Positions 1 through 14,400 of a DNA stretch of 64,000 nt are shown piece after piece. Source of the stretch: Pelodera strongyloides (lineage: Eukaryota > Nematoda > Chromadorea > Rhabditida > Rhabditidae); contig JAANDG010000130.1 in assembly GCA_036852015.1 (NCBI GenBank), forward strand, positions 62,001 through 126,000, written 5' to 3'. The notes under the pieces are model-generated. The model saw only the letters and a program-made list of their open reading frames with translations, was not told where the DNA came from and did no database searches. A program made the translations under genes and the position numbers. The first letter of the stretch is position 1; each line of letters begins with the position of its first letter.

Positions 1-232
1 GCAAAACTATGTAAAGCAGACCAAGAGTATGAAAATACACCTTCACATTTTTCTTTTACCCGATTGCTAATCGACTACAGTACAACTGGTTTCGTTATAT
101 CTACACTGCTTTCTCTTCATCATATTATTTGATGCACACCTCGGTGTTATTTAATAAAAATAAAAATGTGCACAACGAAATCCCTTCATAAACAAAATTC
201 TTCGATCGAAAGAGCATAAAAAATCTTTGTCT

Positions 233-312
233 CTGGCGAGATTCGAACCCACAGCAGCGCACAATCTCTCGCTTCACAGTGCAACGCTCTACCAGTTGAG
301 CTATGCTAGCTT
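233..312 (-). tRNA. tRNA-like sequence, probably pseudogene or SINE head
   Basis: On the minus strand there is an A-box-like D arm (TAGCTCAACTGGTAGAGC) and a B-box/T loop (GGGTTCGAATC) at tRNA spacing. An anticodon-like loop CTGTGAA would read His-GTG. The flanking heptamers do not pair as an acceptor stem and the anticodon stem is poor, so a functional tRNA is unlikely. It may be a decayed tRNA or the pol III promoter of a SINE. A tRNAscan-type covariance score would settle it. Confidence 0.45.
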
Positions 313-1590
<1,278 letters not shown>

Positions 1591-2869
1591 TTTATTGACA
1601 ATGCTGGCAATTTGTGCAGCAGCCATTCCACAGGCACATACCGTAGCGTTATAAGACCTACTCAGAATCGGGCGTACTTCTTCATTCAGGATCTTTTATA
1701 CAATATTTCAATGCCAGTCTATCTATAAGCTCAATAGACCGAGATGATGTTCTCAACTGAGCAGTAACGTTTCTTTCTTTCCAGATGTATCGAGTGACGT
1801 TACAACGCAAATGTCGAGGTTGGCTACTGCTGAGGCTTGAAGTTAATTGATCCTTTTTACTTTTTGACGGTGTTTATTGTTGTCATTTGATTGAACTTGT
1901 TATAAGACTGTAAGTAGGATATAACAGTGTCTCCCTCTTTCTTCAAGCTCCAAAGTGATGAAAGATGAAACTCTATTTTTGTGCGTCTTTATTTAGTGCA
2001 CAATTTAAGATTGCTTACGACTAGCTGAATTTGAGGTCCGTATTTTGTTCTAGAGTCTATGTTGATTTCTCTTCGAGTAATACGTTGTATGCTATCCTAC
2101 TAGTTGATGTTAAAAATTTCTTGTGGTGTATCTTCATTTTTATATTCGTGAGAGGGTTGAATAAACCATCTCGGAGAATCGAGGTAAAACGTATAGGAAT
2201 TTGTAAACCCGCTGAATGTTTCGCTAGTATTATTTTAAAAACTTAACCGTTGATTTACTCTGTAGAATTTTGTTGAACTGATTGCTTGTTGTTGGTTATT
2301 GTTAATTTTAGTTGTTGTCGCATGGATGTTACACTGATAAAGATTTTTACTTACTATGGGTGTCTTTAATTATTACTGTTTTGTTACAGTGATTATACAA
2401 ACGTTTTTACAACGTTCATGTTACTTAATTTCTCTCAGCTGTTGGGCGCATATCTTCGCGCGCGAGACTGGCGAACTGGCCGCTAGCCTGAATATCTGAC
2501 ATTTTGTGCGCGAAGCTGCTGCCGCGCGCCATTTCCTATTATTATATGCCACTGGCTGGGAGTAAGGGGTATACTTTCTGACATGATTTCGTTTGATCCC
2601 CAGTAGTGTATTCTTTTTAGTATCCGAAAAGTAGTATATTTCCTTAACATGCAAATTAGTGTGCAAAAATAGCTACAGTTCAAATTTTGCAATTGCAATA
2701 AATTTGAGTGTGCAAATAAATAAGCACATAAGCTACCGTACACCTTTGTAAGTGTATCGCGCGACAATTGCTCGGCTTCGGCTGCTATCGCACATCGCGC
2801 AGTGTACAGTGCAGTCTATGAGTCTATACATAATGTAATTGGTCTTCTCACTGACTTTTCTATAACGGC
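1591..2869. other. Intergenic, nothing recognised
   Basis: AT-rich sequence with a short GC-rich patch at about 2455-2530 (GCGCGCGAGA, GCCGCGCGCC). Open frames are short and have no splice-compatible partners. Confidence 0.4.
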
Positions 2870-3344
2870 TTAAAGGGAGAGGCCCATGAGAAAAAAGTTT
2901 TCTTCAATTTACTTGCACAGAATGTCCGGAAGCTCAGAAATATTACTGCGAAAACCGCATCTCTTTGCATCTAGAACTCGCAGATATATTCTATGCTAAA
3001 CAGTTCGGCCAGGCACCGTAGTCTGAAACAATTTTTGCTCGTTTATGGCATTACAGTATTGGAAACGCTTTGTTATAATGGTAGTAATGTTCTTCATTCG
3101 TTTAACAATTATTATGTAGAGAAAGAATGTTAATGGACGGATATAAACATATAAACTATAGAAAGGTATTTTAACGATTTTAACCTTTCTGACTACGGTG
3201 CCTGGCCGAACTGTTTAGCATAGAATATCTCTGCGAATACACCATGCAAATAAATGCGGTTTTCACAGAAATATTTCCGAGACTCCGGACATTCTGTGCA
3301 AGTAAATTGAAGAAAACTTTTTTCTCGTGGGCCTCTCCCTTTAA
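2870..3344. mobile_element. Palindromic MITE with TTAA target duplication
   Basis: TTAA is followed by AGGGAGAGGCCCATGAG. About 470 bp on, the reverse complement CTCGTGGGCCTCTCCCT is followed by TTAA. The arms (about 2874-3035 and 3185-3340) stay complementary for roughly 150 nt with mismatches and enclose an AT-rich centre. TTAA-flanked long inverted repeats are typical of non-autonomous piggyBac-like elements. No transposase frame is present. Confidence 0.8.
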
Positions 3345-3732
3345 AGGGAATGTCAAGCCGGTTTTGCATGTTGGGCTCAAAAAAAAAATATTGCGTTTTG
3401 AAGGTAAGGAAAGTGAAAATAAAAATAAACAAAAACTTTCATGTAAGAAGAAAAACAATTTCAAACCCCTCCAAAAAACTCCTTCAGTATGGGAGTCTAG
3501 TCGTGCGGACAGAGCTAAGCCAAATCTCTGTCCACGGGACGGCTTGAATTACCGGCTCGCCGCAACGTGGGCGTGTTTTGCGGCGTGTTTTGTTCACGTT
3601 TATGACAAGATCTCAAATATTTTATTCTGGCGTTATTTTTATGGGTTTCTGTATTGGGCGCCTTTTGAGATTTACTTAGTCTGCGCCTGGAGATGCCTTT
3701 CTGCGCAGAATCCCCCTTGACATGCCCTTTAA
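3341..3732. mobile_element. TTAA-flanked element abutting the previous MITE
   Basis: It starts at the TTAA that ends the preceding element (AGGGAATGTCAAG) and closes with CTTGACATGCCCT plus TTAA. The short inverted termini and the shared TTAA suggest that a second element landed exactly at the edge of the first. The inside (poly-A, GC-rich centre) has no recognisable coding content. Confidence 0.6.
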
Positions 3733-3881
3733 GTTACGTACTAATTTTTATAAAAGTAACTGTTGTTTCATTTTGTGAACCTGACCCTGACCTGGCAAGA
3801 TACGTACACCACCCCTGTCTCCGTCTGTCCCTCCGGCAACGCAGATGTTGCTCTCACCATTTGCATCAAGGCCCTCCCCAC

Positions 3882-3882
<1 letters not shown>

Positions 3883-3913
<31 letters not shown>

Positions 3914-3914
3914 G

Positions 3915-3945
<31 letters not shown>
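3883..3945. repeat. (CT)n microsatellite with TGTCTCTC variants
   Basis: Pure and interrupted CT/TCTG repeat. The long Ser/Leu reading frames over it are repeat products. 3946-4340 holds no gene that I can support. Confidence 0.9.
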
Positions 3946-4649
3946 AAGAGTAGCTTCTGGCAATGAGCAGATATGGTTCTCATGAATTGCGTACTGTGTC
4001 CCACTCTGACTCCGCCCAGCGGACACCACCATACCATTATCGATCCCACCCTCACCTTCTTTTCTTACCCAGTTGTTCGCTTACATAAGCGACATAGTTC
4101 ATATTCCATTTTCCTGTCTCTCAACATTGTTGTAGCCTGTAATTACTACTATTCTTTAATGCTTATGTAGTTTCTATACAAACCTATCTAGACATCGAGT
4201 ACTGTTTAGCTAATACTGTAGGCTTGTGCCTTGTGGCTTAATAATTCATCTTTCTAAATGCTATTGATTATTTTGTGTTTGTATGTCTCGGACTGTTCAT
4301 TGAGTAAACTTTATAGACATTGAGTATAATAAGATTTTTGCAGGTAGTTGCGTCAAACGACGTCACAAGAAGTCTACACAGATACAGCGCTAGCAACACT
4401 GGCAGGCCCGGTTCAGAAACTACAACCATCGCATTGCGCCACTCGCCACTCGCGCTCAATGGTGTAGGACACGACAAGTTGGAGGCTGCTCACATGTGTG
4501 GTGAGTTTTTTTTTATTAATATCATAGTTTTGGCATTGAAGCGAGTACAGTTCGCATACTACATAATAGGGAGAAGCAGAAACTGCAAAAAAGCTCGAGA
4601 CCTCTAGGGCGCATGGGGACGCTTGTTGTTAGGTTTAGGGCTAGCTTCA

Positions 4650-4792
4650 GAGGCCGTATTCACCAACACGCAAGGGGCCTTCCCTGGTCTCCCCAGGGAG
4701 CTAAGGAGTGCGTAGAGAGTGCGGGAGCAGAAGAGATTCAGAGCCCTCGTGACCCTAGGTAGGGCTCCCTGTGTTTTGGTGAATACGGCCTC
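4650..4792. mobile_element. Short hairpin MITE
   Basis: The left end GAGGCCGTATTCACCAA is matched by TTGGTGAATACGGCCTC at the right end, with further imperfect complementarity inside. The unit is about 143 bp and non-coding. Confidence 0.75.
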
Positions 4793-4922
4793 AGATGTGT
4801 ACATTCAGGTAGAAATCTAAAAAAGCATGGGAATAAACCCTAGTTATAACCTTGCTCTTCAATATATTCTTTTTTTTGTGTGGCGATTCTGAGAGGATGA
4901 ATACATTTTTTTCACTTTTCAG

Positions 4923-5117
4923 AAATCAATCGATCTCGATGCTAGCTTCAAAACTGGGCGAGCTTTTGGAACATTAGGATTCGAGATGGACAATTGTGCT
5001 AGCTGGCTCCTATTCAAAACGAGGAACTCGAAGGAGCACGGTGAGTGATAAATTAATTATGAGTAACATGACATATTCTGCGGGGAGGTACCACATCTCT
5101 CTCTTTCTCTCTTTCTT

Positions 5118-5183
<66 letters not shown>

Positions 5184-5395
5184 ATCCAAGTTTCTTCACG
5201 AAATTATTTTGATTTGATTCTTGAAAGTGTACGTCGGTGCTATATGAATAGAAGAAAATTTCAACTGAATACGTAATGAGATTTTTTCAGATAGCGCTCG
5301 ACTCGTTGTCTACTCAACTGCTCTACTACCTCGGGTCGACTGAGAAGAGCTCCGCAGTGCAGGCGCACAAGTCTACAGAAAATCAGAACCGGTGA
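4923..5395 (+). CDS. Candidate 3' exons of an unrecognised gene
   Basis: A TTTTTCAG acceptor is followed by an open exon 4923-5040 (reads KSIDLDASFKTG..., 39 codons) ending in a strong donor (CACG|GTGAGT). After a 250-bp intron that contains a microsatellite, an ATTTTTTCAG acceptor opens an exon at 5291. In the phase continued from the first exon the protein ends at TGA 5341-5343. Another frame (IALDSLSTQLLYYLG...) is open to TGA 5393-5395 but does not join in phase. A possible upstream exon at 4344-4501 also fails to join in phase. No family is recognised. A real short C-terminus, a non-coding transcript and chance are all possible. Confidence 0.3.
5097..5182. repeat. (CT)n(TA)n compound microsatellite
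   Basis: CTCTTT runs pass into pure CT and then TATATA, inside the putative intron 5041-5290. Confidence 0.95.
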
Positions 5396-5450
5396 ATCTT
5401 ATTCCTTTCATTTTTGTTGAGTAGGTGACATGATATATTATATACGTTTA

Positions 5451-8400
5451 GATAGGCAGGGGAAGATGGCTGCTGCGGGGCGCCTGCCGAATACGAGTTC
5501 CACACTTCTAGTGTAGTGTGTGCTCGTCCTGCGCCAGTCACCTGCCTAGCGCGGCATGGGGTGTCGGTCTAATGTGGGAATTTTATTCACATCATTTTTG
5601 TTACGTAATTAAGTGTGATGTCGTGACTTATTCACTTATTCTATGCGGGGGGAGGTACCACATATATTTTTATTAATAATCATAGAGCAGCATGGCACTC
5701 TAGTTAAAATATTTAGTTTAGTTTAGTTTAGATAGGCAGGGGAAGATGGCTGCTGCGGGGCGCCTGCCGAATACGAGTTCCACACTTCTAGTGTAGTGTG
5801 TGCTCGTCCTGCGCCAGTCACCTGCCTAGCGCGGCATGGGGTGTCGGTCTAATGTGGGAATTTTATTCACTTCATTTTTGTTACGTAATTAAGTGTGATG
5901 TCGTGACTTATTCACTTATTCTACGCGGGGGGAGGTACCACATATATTTTTATTAATAATCATAGAGCAGCGTGGCACTCTAGTTAAAATATTTCCTTTA
6001 GTTTAGATTGGCAGGGGAAGATGGCTGCTGCGGGGCGCCTGCCGAATACGAGTTCCACACTTCTAGTGTAGTGTGTGCTCGTCCTGCGCCAGTCACCTGC
6101 CTAGCGCGGCATGGGGTGTCGGTCTAATGTGGGAATTTTATTCGCTTCATTTTTGTTACGTAATTAAGTGTCATGTCGTGACTTATTCACTTATTCTACG
6201 CGGGGGGAGGTACCACATATATTTTTATTAATAATCATAGAGCAGCGTGGCACTCTAGTTAAAATATTTCGTTTAGTTTAGTTTAGATAGGCAGGGGAAG
6301 ATGGCTGCTGCGGGGCGCCTGCCGAATACGAGTTCCACACTTCTAGTGTAGTGTGTGCTCGTCCTGCGCCAGTCACCTGCCTAGCGCGGCATGGGGTGTC
6401 GGTCTAATGTGGGAATTTTATTCACTTCATTTTTGTTACGTAATTAAGTGTCATGTCGTGACTTATTCACTTATTCTACGCGGGGGGAGGTACCACATAT
6501 ATTTTTATTAATAATCATTGAGCAGCGTGGCACTCTAGTTAAAATATTTAGTTTAGTTTAGTTTAGATAGGCAGGGGAAGATGGCTGCTGCGGGGCGCCT
6601 GCCGAATACGAGTTCCACACTTCTAGTGTAGTGTGTGCTCGTCCTGCGCCAGTCACCTGCCTAGCGCGGCATGGGGTGTCGGTCTAATGTGGGAATTTTA
6701 TTCGCTTCATTTTTGTTACGTAATTAAGTGTCATGTCGTGACTTATTCACTTATTCTACGCGGGGGGAGGTACCACATATATTTTTATTAATAATCATTG
6801 AGCAGCGTGGCACTCTAGTTAAAATATTTAGTTTAGTTTAGTTTAGATAGGCAGGGGAAGATGGCTGCTGCGGGGCGCCTGCCGAATACGAGTTCCACAC
6901 TTCTAGTGTAGTGTGTGCTCGTCCTGCGCCAGTCACCTGCCTAGCGCGGCATGGGGTGTCGGTCTAATGTGGGAATTTTATTCACTTTCACTTCATTTTT
7001 GTTACGTAATTAAGTGTCATGTCGTGACTTATTCACTTATTCTACGCGGGGGGAGGTACCACATATATTTTTATTAATAATCATAGAGCAGCGTGGCACT
7101 CTAGTTAAAATATTTCGTTTAGTTTAGATAGGCAGGGGAAGATGGCTGCTGCGGGGCGCCTGCCGAATACGAGTTCCACACTTCTAGTGTAGTGTGTGCT
7201 CGTCCTGCGCCAGTCACCTGCCTAGCGCGGCATGGGGTGTCGGTCTAATGTGGGAATTTTATTCGCTTCATTTTTGTTACGTAATTAAGTGTGATGTCGT
7301 GACTTATTCACTTATTCTACGCGGGGGGAGGTACCACATATATTTTTTATTAATAATCATAGAGCAGCGTGGCACTCTAGTTAAAATATTTCGTTTAGTT
7401 TAGTTTAGATAGGCAGGGGAAGATGGCTGCTGCGGGGCGCCTGCCGAATCGAGTTCCACACTTCTAGTGTAGTGTGTGCTCGTCCTGCGCCAGTCACCTG
7501 CCTAGCGCGGCATGGGGTGTCGGTCTAATGTGGGAATTTTATTCGCTTCATTTTTGTTACGTAATTAGTGTGATGATGTCGTGACTTATTCACTTATTCT
7601 ACGCGGGGGGAGGTACCACATATATTTTTTTTAGTAATCATAGAGCAGCGTGACACTCTAGTTAAAATATTTAGTTTAGTTTAGTTTAGATAGGCAGGGG
7701 AAGATGGCTGCTGCGGGGCGCCTGCCGAATACGAGTTCCACACTTCTAGTGTAGTGTGTGCTCGTCCTGCGCCAGTCACCTGCCTAGCGCGGCATGGGGT
7801 GTCGGTCTAATGTGGGAATTTTATTCGCTTCATTTTTGTTACGTAATTAAGTGTGATGTCGTGACTTATTCACTTATTGCTCGTCCTGCGCCAGTCACCT
7901 GCCTAGCGCGGCATGGGGTGTCGGTCTAATGTGGGAATTTTATTCGCTTCATTTTTGTTACGTAATTAAGTGTGATGTCGTGCCTTATTCACTTATTCTA
8001 CGCGGGGGGAGGTACCACATATATTTTTATTAATAATCATAGAGCAGCGTGGCACTCTAGTTAAAATATTTCGTTTAGTTTAGTTTAGATAGGCAGGGGA
8101 AGATGGCTGCTGCGGGGCGCCTGCCGAATCGAGTTCCACACTTCTAGTGTAGTGTGTGCTCGTCCTGCGCCAGTCACCTGCCTAGCGCGGCATGGGGTGT
8201 CGGTCTAATGTGGGAATTTTATTCGCTTCATTTTTGTTACGTAATTAAGTGTGATGTCGTGACTTATTCACTTATTCTACGCGGGGGGAGGTACCACATA
8301 TATTTTTATTAGTAATCATAGAGCAGCGTGACACTCTAGTTAAAATATTTAGTTTAGTTTAGTTTAGATAGGCAGGGGAAGATGGCTGCTGCGGGGCGCC

Positions 8401-9120
8401 TGCCGAATACGAGTTCCACACTTCTAGTGTAGTGTGTGCTCGTCCTGCGCCAGTCACCTGCCTAGCGCGGCATGGGGTGTCGGTCTAATGTGGGAATTTT
8501 ATTCGCTTCATTTTTGTTACGTAATTAAGTGTGATGTCGTGACTTATTCACTTATTCTACGCGGGGGGAGGTACCACATATATTTTTATTAATAATCATA
8601 GAGCAGCGTGGCACTCTAGTTAAAATATTTCGTTTAGTTTAGTTTAGATAGGCAGGGGAAGATGGCTGCTGCGGGGCGCCTGCCGAATCGAGTTCCACAC
8701 TTCTAGTGTAGTGTGTGCTCGTCCTGCGCCAGTCACCTGCCTAGCGCGGCATGGGGTGTCGGTCTAATGTGGGAATTTTATTCACTTCATTTTTGTTACG
8801 TAATTAAGTGTGATGTCGTGACTTATTCACTTATTGCTCGTCCTGCGCCAGTCACCTGCCTAGCGCGGCATGGGGTGTCGGTCTAATGTGGGAATTTTAT
8901 TCGCTTCATTTTTGTTACGTAATTAAGTGTGATGTCGTGACTTATTCACTTATTCTACGCTATTCACTTATTGTGCTCGTCCTGCGCCAGTCACCTGCCT
9001 AGCGCGGCATGGGGTGTCGGTCTAATGTGGGAATTTTATTCGCTTCATTTTTGTTACGTAATTAAGTGTGATGTCGTGACTTATTCACTTATTCTACGCG
9101 GGGGGAGGTACCACATATAT
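5451..9120. repeat. Satellite array, unit about 280 bp
   Basis: Near-identical units each start GATAGGCAGGGGAAGATGG (or GATTGGC) at 5451, 5731, 6006, 6286, 6566, 6846, 7127, 7408, 7689, 8088, 8367 and 8647, so spacing is 275-281 bp except for one 399-bp step. Each unit has a GC-rich half (GGGGCGCCTGCCGAATACG, CCTAGCGCGGCATGGGG) and an AT-rich half ending in two to four GTTTA copies. Partial units joined at CTTATT|GCTCGTCC occur near 7877 and 8834, 957 bp apart, with a related junction near 8971. This implies a higher-order duplication of about three units. No coding function is seen; short open frames simply recur with the unit. Confidence 0.97.
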
Positions 9121-9442
9121 TTTTATTATTTAAGTGTGATGTCGTGACTCGGCGCTTCGAAACTTTTGTGTAATTTGTGCCAGTTGTTAAGACTGCAGTA
9201 GTTAGGCTAATGATGAATAATAGAAGCAGTGAAGCCACTAAGAGTCTCTATGTGGTTCTGGCTCACTTATTCTACGCGGGGGGAGGTACCACATATATTT
9301 TTATTATTTAAGTGGGATGTCGTGACTCGGCGCTTCGAAACTTTTGTGTAATTTGTGCCAGTTGTTAAGACTGCAGTAGTTAGACTAATGATGAATAATA
9401 GAAGCAGTGAAGCCACTAAGAGTCTCTATGTGGTTCTGGCTC
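9121..9442. repeat. Edge of satellite: tandem duplication of a non-satellite segment
   Basis: A ~115-bp sequence absent from the main unit (starting CTCGGCGCTTCGAAACTTTTG, ending ATGTGGTTCTGGCTC) appears twice, at about 9147-9262 and 9326-9442. The two copies are separated by a piece of satellite. This is the array boundary, where unique flank has been drawn into the amplification. Confidence 0.85.
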
Positions 9443-9841
9443 CTGTCTGATTTATTTGAGGAGGCTCACCGTATGGAATGATGGATGCAGTCGTGTCAGC
9501 CCTCGTGTCTTCGAAGACTTCTTCGTCCGTGACGCAGTGATGCTTTCCGCACGTGCAAAGGTTCGCTAGCAATTGTTAATTATATATGGCAACCAATTGT
9601 GTACGTATAGATTCTCCGCAACTCGTAATTCGCCTCTTATTTGTCCATTTAGAAATACAAACTGAACGACAAACGTACAAACGGCGGACTTCTTCCTTCC
9701 ATCCAATGCTTAGAAAGCTGCACTTCGTCTCTCCCGTGGTATTTTTTAATCTTAAACATATTTTCAAATTTTAAGGGAGTTCAAATTCAAAGTTTTACTT
9801 AGAACATGTTCCACAGAGGTCTGACCTTTAATTGGTGCGTA
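9443..9841. other. Intergenic, nothing recognised
   Basis: No splice-bounded open frame. At about 9775-9830 there is a partial match to the SINE-like repeat (GGAGTTCAAATTCAAAGTTT, ACATGTTCC). Confidence 0.4.
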
Positions 9842-10156
9842 ATAGTGTATTTATCTCCAGTTTCGCAGGGCCGAAACACCTCAAAAAATCATTCAGCGCG
9901 GCTTTCACTTTCCATATAGAAACTCATTAAGAAACTCGCTACAAAAATTGAAGATCAGGGACAAATTTGAATTAGTACACGTATTAGCTACTTGCATGCG
10001 AATATCTGTATTAAATTCAAATTTGTCCCTGATTTTCAATTTTTGTAGCGAGTTTCAAATTGTGCTTATGTATGGAAAGTGAAAGCCGCGCTGAATGATT
10101 TTTGGGCCAGATTCGCCCTGTTTCGGCCCTGCGAAACTGGAGATAAATACACTATA
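9842..10156. mobile_element. Long-arm palindromic MITE with TA-type ends
   Basis: The left arm begins TAGTGTATTTATCTCCAG and the right arm ends CTGGAGATAAATACACTA. The arms stay complementary for about 140 nt (GTTTCGCAGGGCCGAAAC near the tips, TCAGGGACAAATTTGAAT near the centre). Flanking TA dinucleotides suggest Tc1/mariner-like target choice. Non-coding. Confidence 0.8.
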
Positions 10157-11532
10157 ATAGCATAGAAGGATTGAAAGATTTCGTCATCTACTTTCACATC
10201 GGTTATTTTTCATCAACTAGATAAATTGGTCTATGTTTCATTTTAGGTGCCTCCAAGTGTAAACTGCAAAATACGAACGTCTCTCGTCTCTCACTCCATT
10301 ACAGTCAAAAAGCTCCCCGCTTCTCTCCAGTGGTGTGTTTTTTAATATTTGTTTATTATAAATACCAGAGGCTGTCGCCGCCTGAAGCAACTACACTGCA
10401 AAAAAATGTGCATGTTTATAGGAAACTTCTGCGGCGTATATTCCCAAATTTATGTGTAATTTTCCACTGCGTTTGTATTGAAAAGCTGGGAAATGTTAGC
10501 CTCCTTATTCGAAGAGCGTGCGTGATGTAGAAAAACGTTGTGGACATACAAGCAAAATCACACGACTTTAAGCCTTTCTCCTTTATGCAATAAGAAGATG
10601 ATGTCTTTAAGATTACGACGAATCTTGAACCTTACTAAGAAACGCGACTTACTACCCAATAAGGTTATTATTTTTTTAGGTTCATCTCTCTTCTCCATGT
10701 GCCAACATTGGCTGAATGCAAAACTCTCCAAAAACTCCAACTCTGCGATATCAGACAACGTCTCTTCTCTCCATTTTCTCTCCTTGAACACATGCCGAAA
10801 TTGTTGTGCCACTCATGTATTCAAAAAATAAAAAGATTGTGTATATGTTGTCTTTATCTAACATTTTATCAAGCCTCACGCTCACTATTGCTCGTCAGCG
10901 TACAAGAATTCACGATGTTTAAATTGTTTCCGTCGCAGGACGCGCCTGCGTTTCGTCTTTCGCCCGCACTGCACCATGTATAGCGTCCCTATTGCGTCTG
11001 CCAGTGTATACCCATTGCTGAGCGCCCCGAATCTTGTGCGTCCCTCAGCCCTGCGCAGAGGGCCCGCACCTGACATGCTCGCTCTCCCCTCGCACGCGCC
11101 CCTATGCGTATCTCCTGCGTGCGGCGCGTCCCGAGCCTCCTTGAAGTAAAAAAAAATACGATTGAAGGTGAGACGCGATGCGTTGATGCATGATTAGACC
11201 TTTGCACAATTCGCCTTTTAAATCACAATCACAATATCGATAATTTAAATCACAATATCGATAATTTTCATTAGCATGGCAGGTCGTGCGTCAAAAAGGC
11301 GGTAAATAGAGTAGAAAAGACGAAATGTTTATTTAGTGTATTTAATAAATAAATAAACTGTGCAAAACGCGATTGAATCACCTCTGGAGTGACTGAGAAG
11401 GCTAGATGAAATTAATGAAACATTTAACTGAATATAACGTTTTTGGCATACAAGATATCTACGCTCTACGCACACGGCGCGGTTCATGCTCTGAGCGACA
11501 ACATAAATTTTGTGCACGTTTTATGGTTTTAA
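10157..11532. other. Intergenic, no supported gene
   Basis: Overlapping open frames exist on both strands at 10538-11200 but none shows clear splice partners or a recognised motif. The patch 10960-11150 is unusually GC-rich. A short direct duplication (TTTAAATCACAAT...ATCGATAAT) lies at about 11218-11265. Confidence 0.4.
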
Positions 11533-12232
11533 TTAGAATTCGGTAGAACGATAACACTGGGTTGGCTCGAAAATGTTGTCTTTTTTGACGAGAAGCAGAG
11601 GGCGTTGAATCAGCTCCAGGAGGGCAATGCGATAAGGTTGCACAAGTAGGATACATACTGAAGTCATGGCCAGAGGAGATAGTATAGAGCATGATGAGAA
11701 TATCCACCCAGTTACTGGAATAGAGATTTGAAAGGATAGAAGATAGAATATAATTATAGGCACACTTACGATGGGGAAAGTTTGAGGAATTCCGGGAAAG
11801 TTCGCTTCAAGACGGAAACTGTGATATTTGCTTTATTCGTATATAAACTGGAGAAGTAGATATTGTAGAGCGGTCCAATTGATCCTGTAGAAGTAGTCGA
11901 ACAAGCGGCTTCGGCAGGGGTAGTGTAGGTGAAGTCCGGCGAGGCGAGTCTGGTTATTCTTGTTCCCAATGGTTCACACTTCACACTTCACATTTTCTCT
12001 AGCTAGTACCTTTCATCATAGTGTGCGACCCACTGAGGGCAACGAAAGCAAGTGGATAGAGCATACTACACTATTAGAGAATTATTGTGCACAAACCGTC
12101 GTAGAAAACGCGACTTCGTACCTCGAAAACCACAATCACAACAGCTGCTACAAGTGGCAATGCGGACAAAGTGTACGCGAATATAAACTGTAAAGTGTGA
12201 ATTAAACTTTAACACTTACAAGTTTATTGGTA

Positions 12233-12283
<51 letters not shown>

Positions 12284-14350
12284 CCCGAAGGCTACGCAGA
12301 AACCTGTAACATGTTTTTCTCCAAATTTGAATTGTGTAGATAAATTATGGAACTAGATAACCTAATCCCACAGAACATGCGCGTGCACTTGGTCGCCAAC
12401 GTTTGGCGAAAATCTATCGCGCCAGCAGTCCACCAGTTTCGGTTCCTCGTGTTTTACACTCGTGCAAAACAGGCGCGTGTTGTGAGCGAGGGATGTGCGA
12501 GGTGTGCGCGGCCCCCCTTACCCCCAATGAATACTTAGCTCACCAGTATACATAGAACCTGGTACAAGGAACGGTTCATGGCTCTTGTGCGGCGACTAAG
12601 CACAGCCGCTTTCTTTCGCATAATGTCAACAATAATGATGTTGTAGACAATGCATCCGATGCTTACATAGAACCCAAAAATTGCCATTGGAATACATAGT
12701 AGCATTTGTAAATGCGAGTTGGGCATGCCGCACAAAGATGAATCCTGCGCTTGCACGAAGACTATTAAGCCGTCCTGAATGTTTAGAGAATGCCATTGCG
12801 TTTCGCTGACGCCCAGCGAGTGCTTGGAGCGCGCCAGTGATGCGCGAAATGATCGCTGACGCCCAGCGAGTGTGCGCCAGTGCTGCGCGAAATGAAGATA
12901 ACGCACATGCGACAATGTTTTGGAGAGCGCAAAAGTTCGCCATATAAAAATGGACTCTCACCATGCACTTTGTCGCGATGCAACGTTTGGTTTGAAGTCT
13001 TACAGGAAGCCAGCATGTACCTGCCTACGCAAAACATCTTCTGATACTCAACGCACAGCAGTAGCCCGCCAACGATAAAAACGTTGAAAAAGATAAACGC
13101 ACTCAGGTCAACGTAGTTCACTATTTTCTGTGCAATTTGCTTCTGCGAAGGTTCTAGCAGGGACACCATTCGATCTGAGTAACACCGAAGACTGGTGAAT
13201 ACCGCAAGGAAGAGCACCTCGCAAGCGGGTATCTGAAATTTGAAAAAAAGGTTACATCTTGCTGCATAACACTGTCCTGCAACGTTACAAACGTACACTA
13301 CAATCTACTAAACGTATAAATAATCATAAATGTTTTTATTGGATCAAGGAGTCGTAGCGATAAAGAAGACAAGTAGTGGCTATTAGCTCGTAAATCGTAG
13401 AAACGCTTATAGACATTGCAAACCCAAAATGCCTTCACATTTAGTAAAGTCACAAGAAAAATAGTAAAACATAATGCTTTATGCTCAACTAATATTCACA
13501 GCGAAATAACGGTCCTTTTTTAATAATCAGCGTGGTCCATTTTTTTCATTCTAAAAAAGGCATGTTCATTTACCTATGCCGTATATGGAGGTGAGCAAAA
13601 GAGTGCACGTGAGCTCATTGTCAAATCCGGCCGGTATGGTATTTCGTTCTTAAAGCGAAATACAGGCCGGTTTGTGAAACGCATTGTGGACAACTGAATT
13701 CTTACGTATTTATGCTAATTTGCTCGAATTTTGCTCGATTTTTTATTATCATTTCTGCTCATTTGCACAGGCCGCATAAGAATGCTGGTGTACTCAATGT
13801 GTTTCAAAAACCGACCGGTATTTCGCTTTAAGGTTCAGCACAACACCAAATAAAACGAACGCACTATGCATAGTTGTATTGGGACCGCATTCGTGTACGT
13901 ATGTAGAATGGATATTGAACATATGAAAAGGGTATCTCTGCCGTAAATATAAGGATGAAAATACCCATTGAAACCAATCCGATTAACGTCGATGATGTCT
14001 AAAGCTTCTATATTGATTGTTGTCCTAAATACGCCAAATGTGCACAATTTCAGCTTATATGGCGCACCTTTGGCATATACATGGCGCACTTGTGGCACTC
14101 CTTCAAAGTGAGCGTAATGAGCGCGTAAACTTTTAGTCCACACTAAATATAACATGAAATAACTGATAAAAAACCATACCACAACCATCATCATAGTGTG
14201 ACTGTATTTTCGCATGGAATCCGGCGTTTTTGTTAGCATTATCTTAACGGCGACAAGGTTGAAGAAAGACGTCGCGATGATTCCGCACAGAAAGATAGGT
14301 AAACGCTGCTTGCTGCAATTCTTAGAATGAAAGAGGAACAGAGAGAGAGG

Positions 14351-14400
<50 letters not shown>

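Noticed and set aside
3768..4055. Arg/Glu-repeat protein (RERQRERE)
   Set aside because: Translation of the CT microsatellite.
4344..4501. Open stretch between TTTGCAG and GTGAGT as a coding exon
   Set aside because: Its only open phase leads to an immediate stop when joined to the next exon, so coding status is unsupported. It could be a 5' UTR exon.
7194..7403. Small ORF recurring in the satellite
   Set aside because: It is part of the repeating unit and is disrupted in neighbouring units; there is no start context.
5451..9120. CRISPR array
   Set aside because: Units are ~280 bp and contiguous with no unique spacers, and the genome is eukaryotic.
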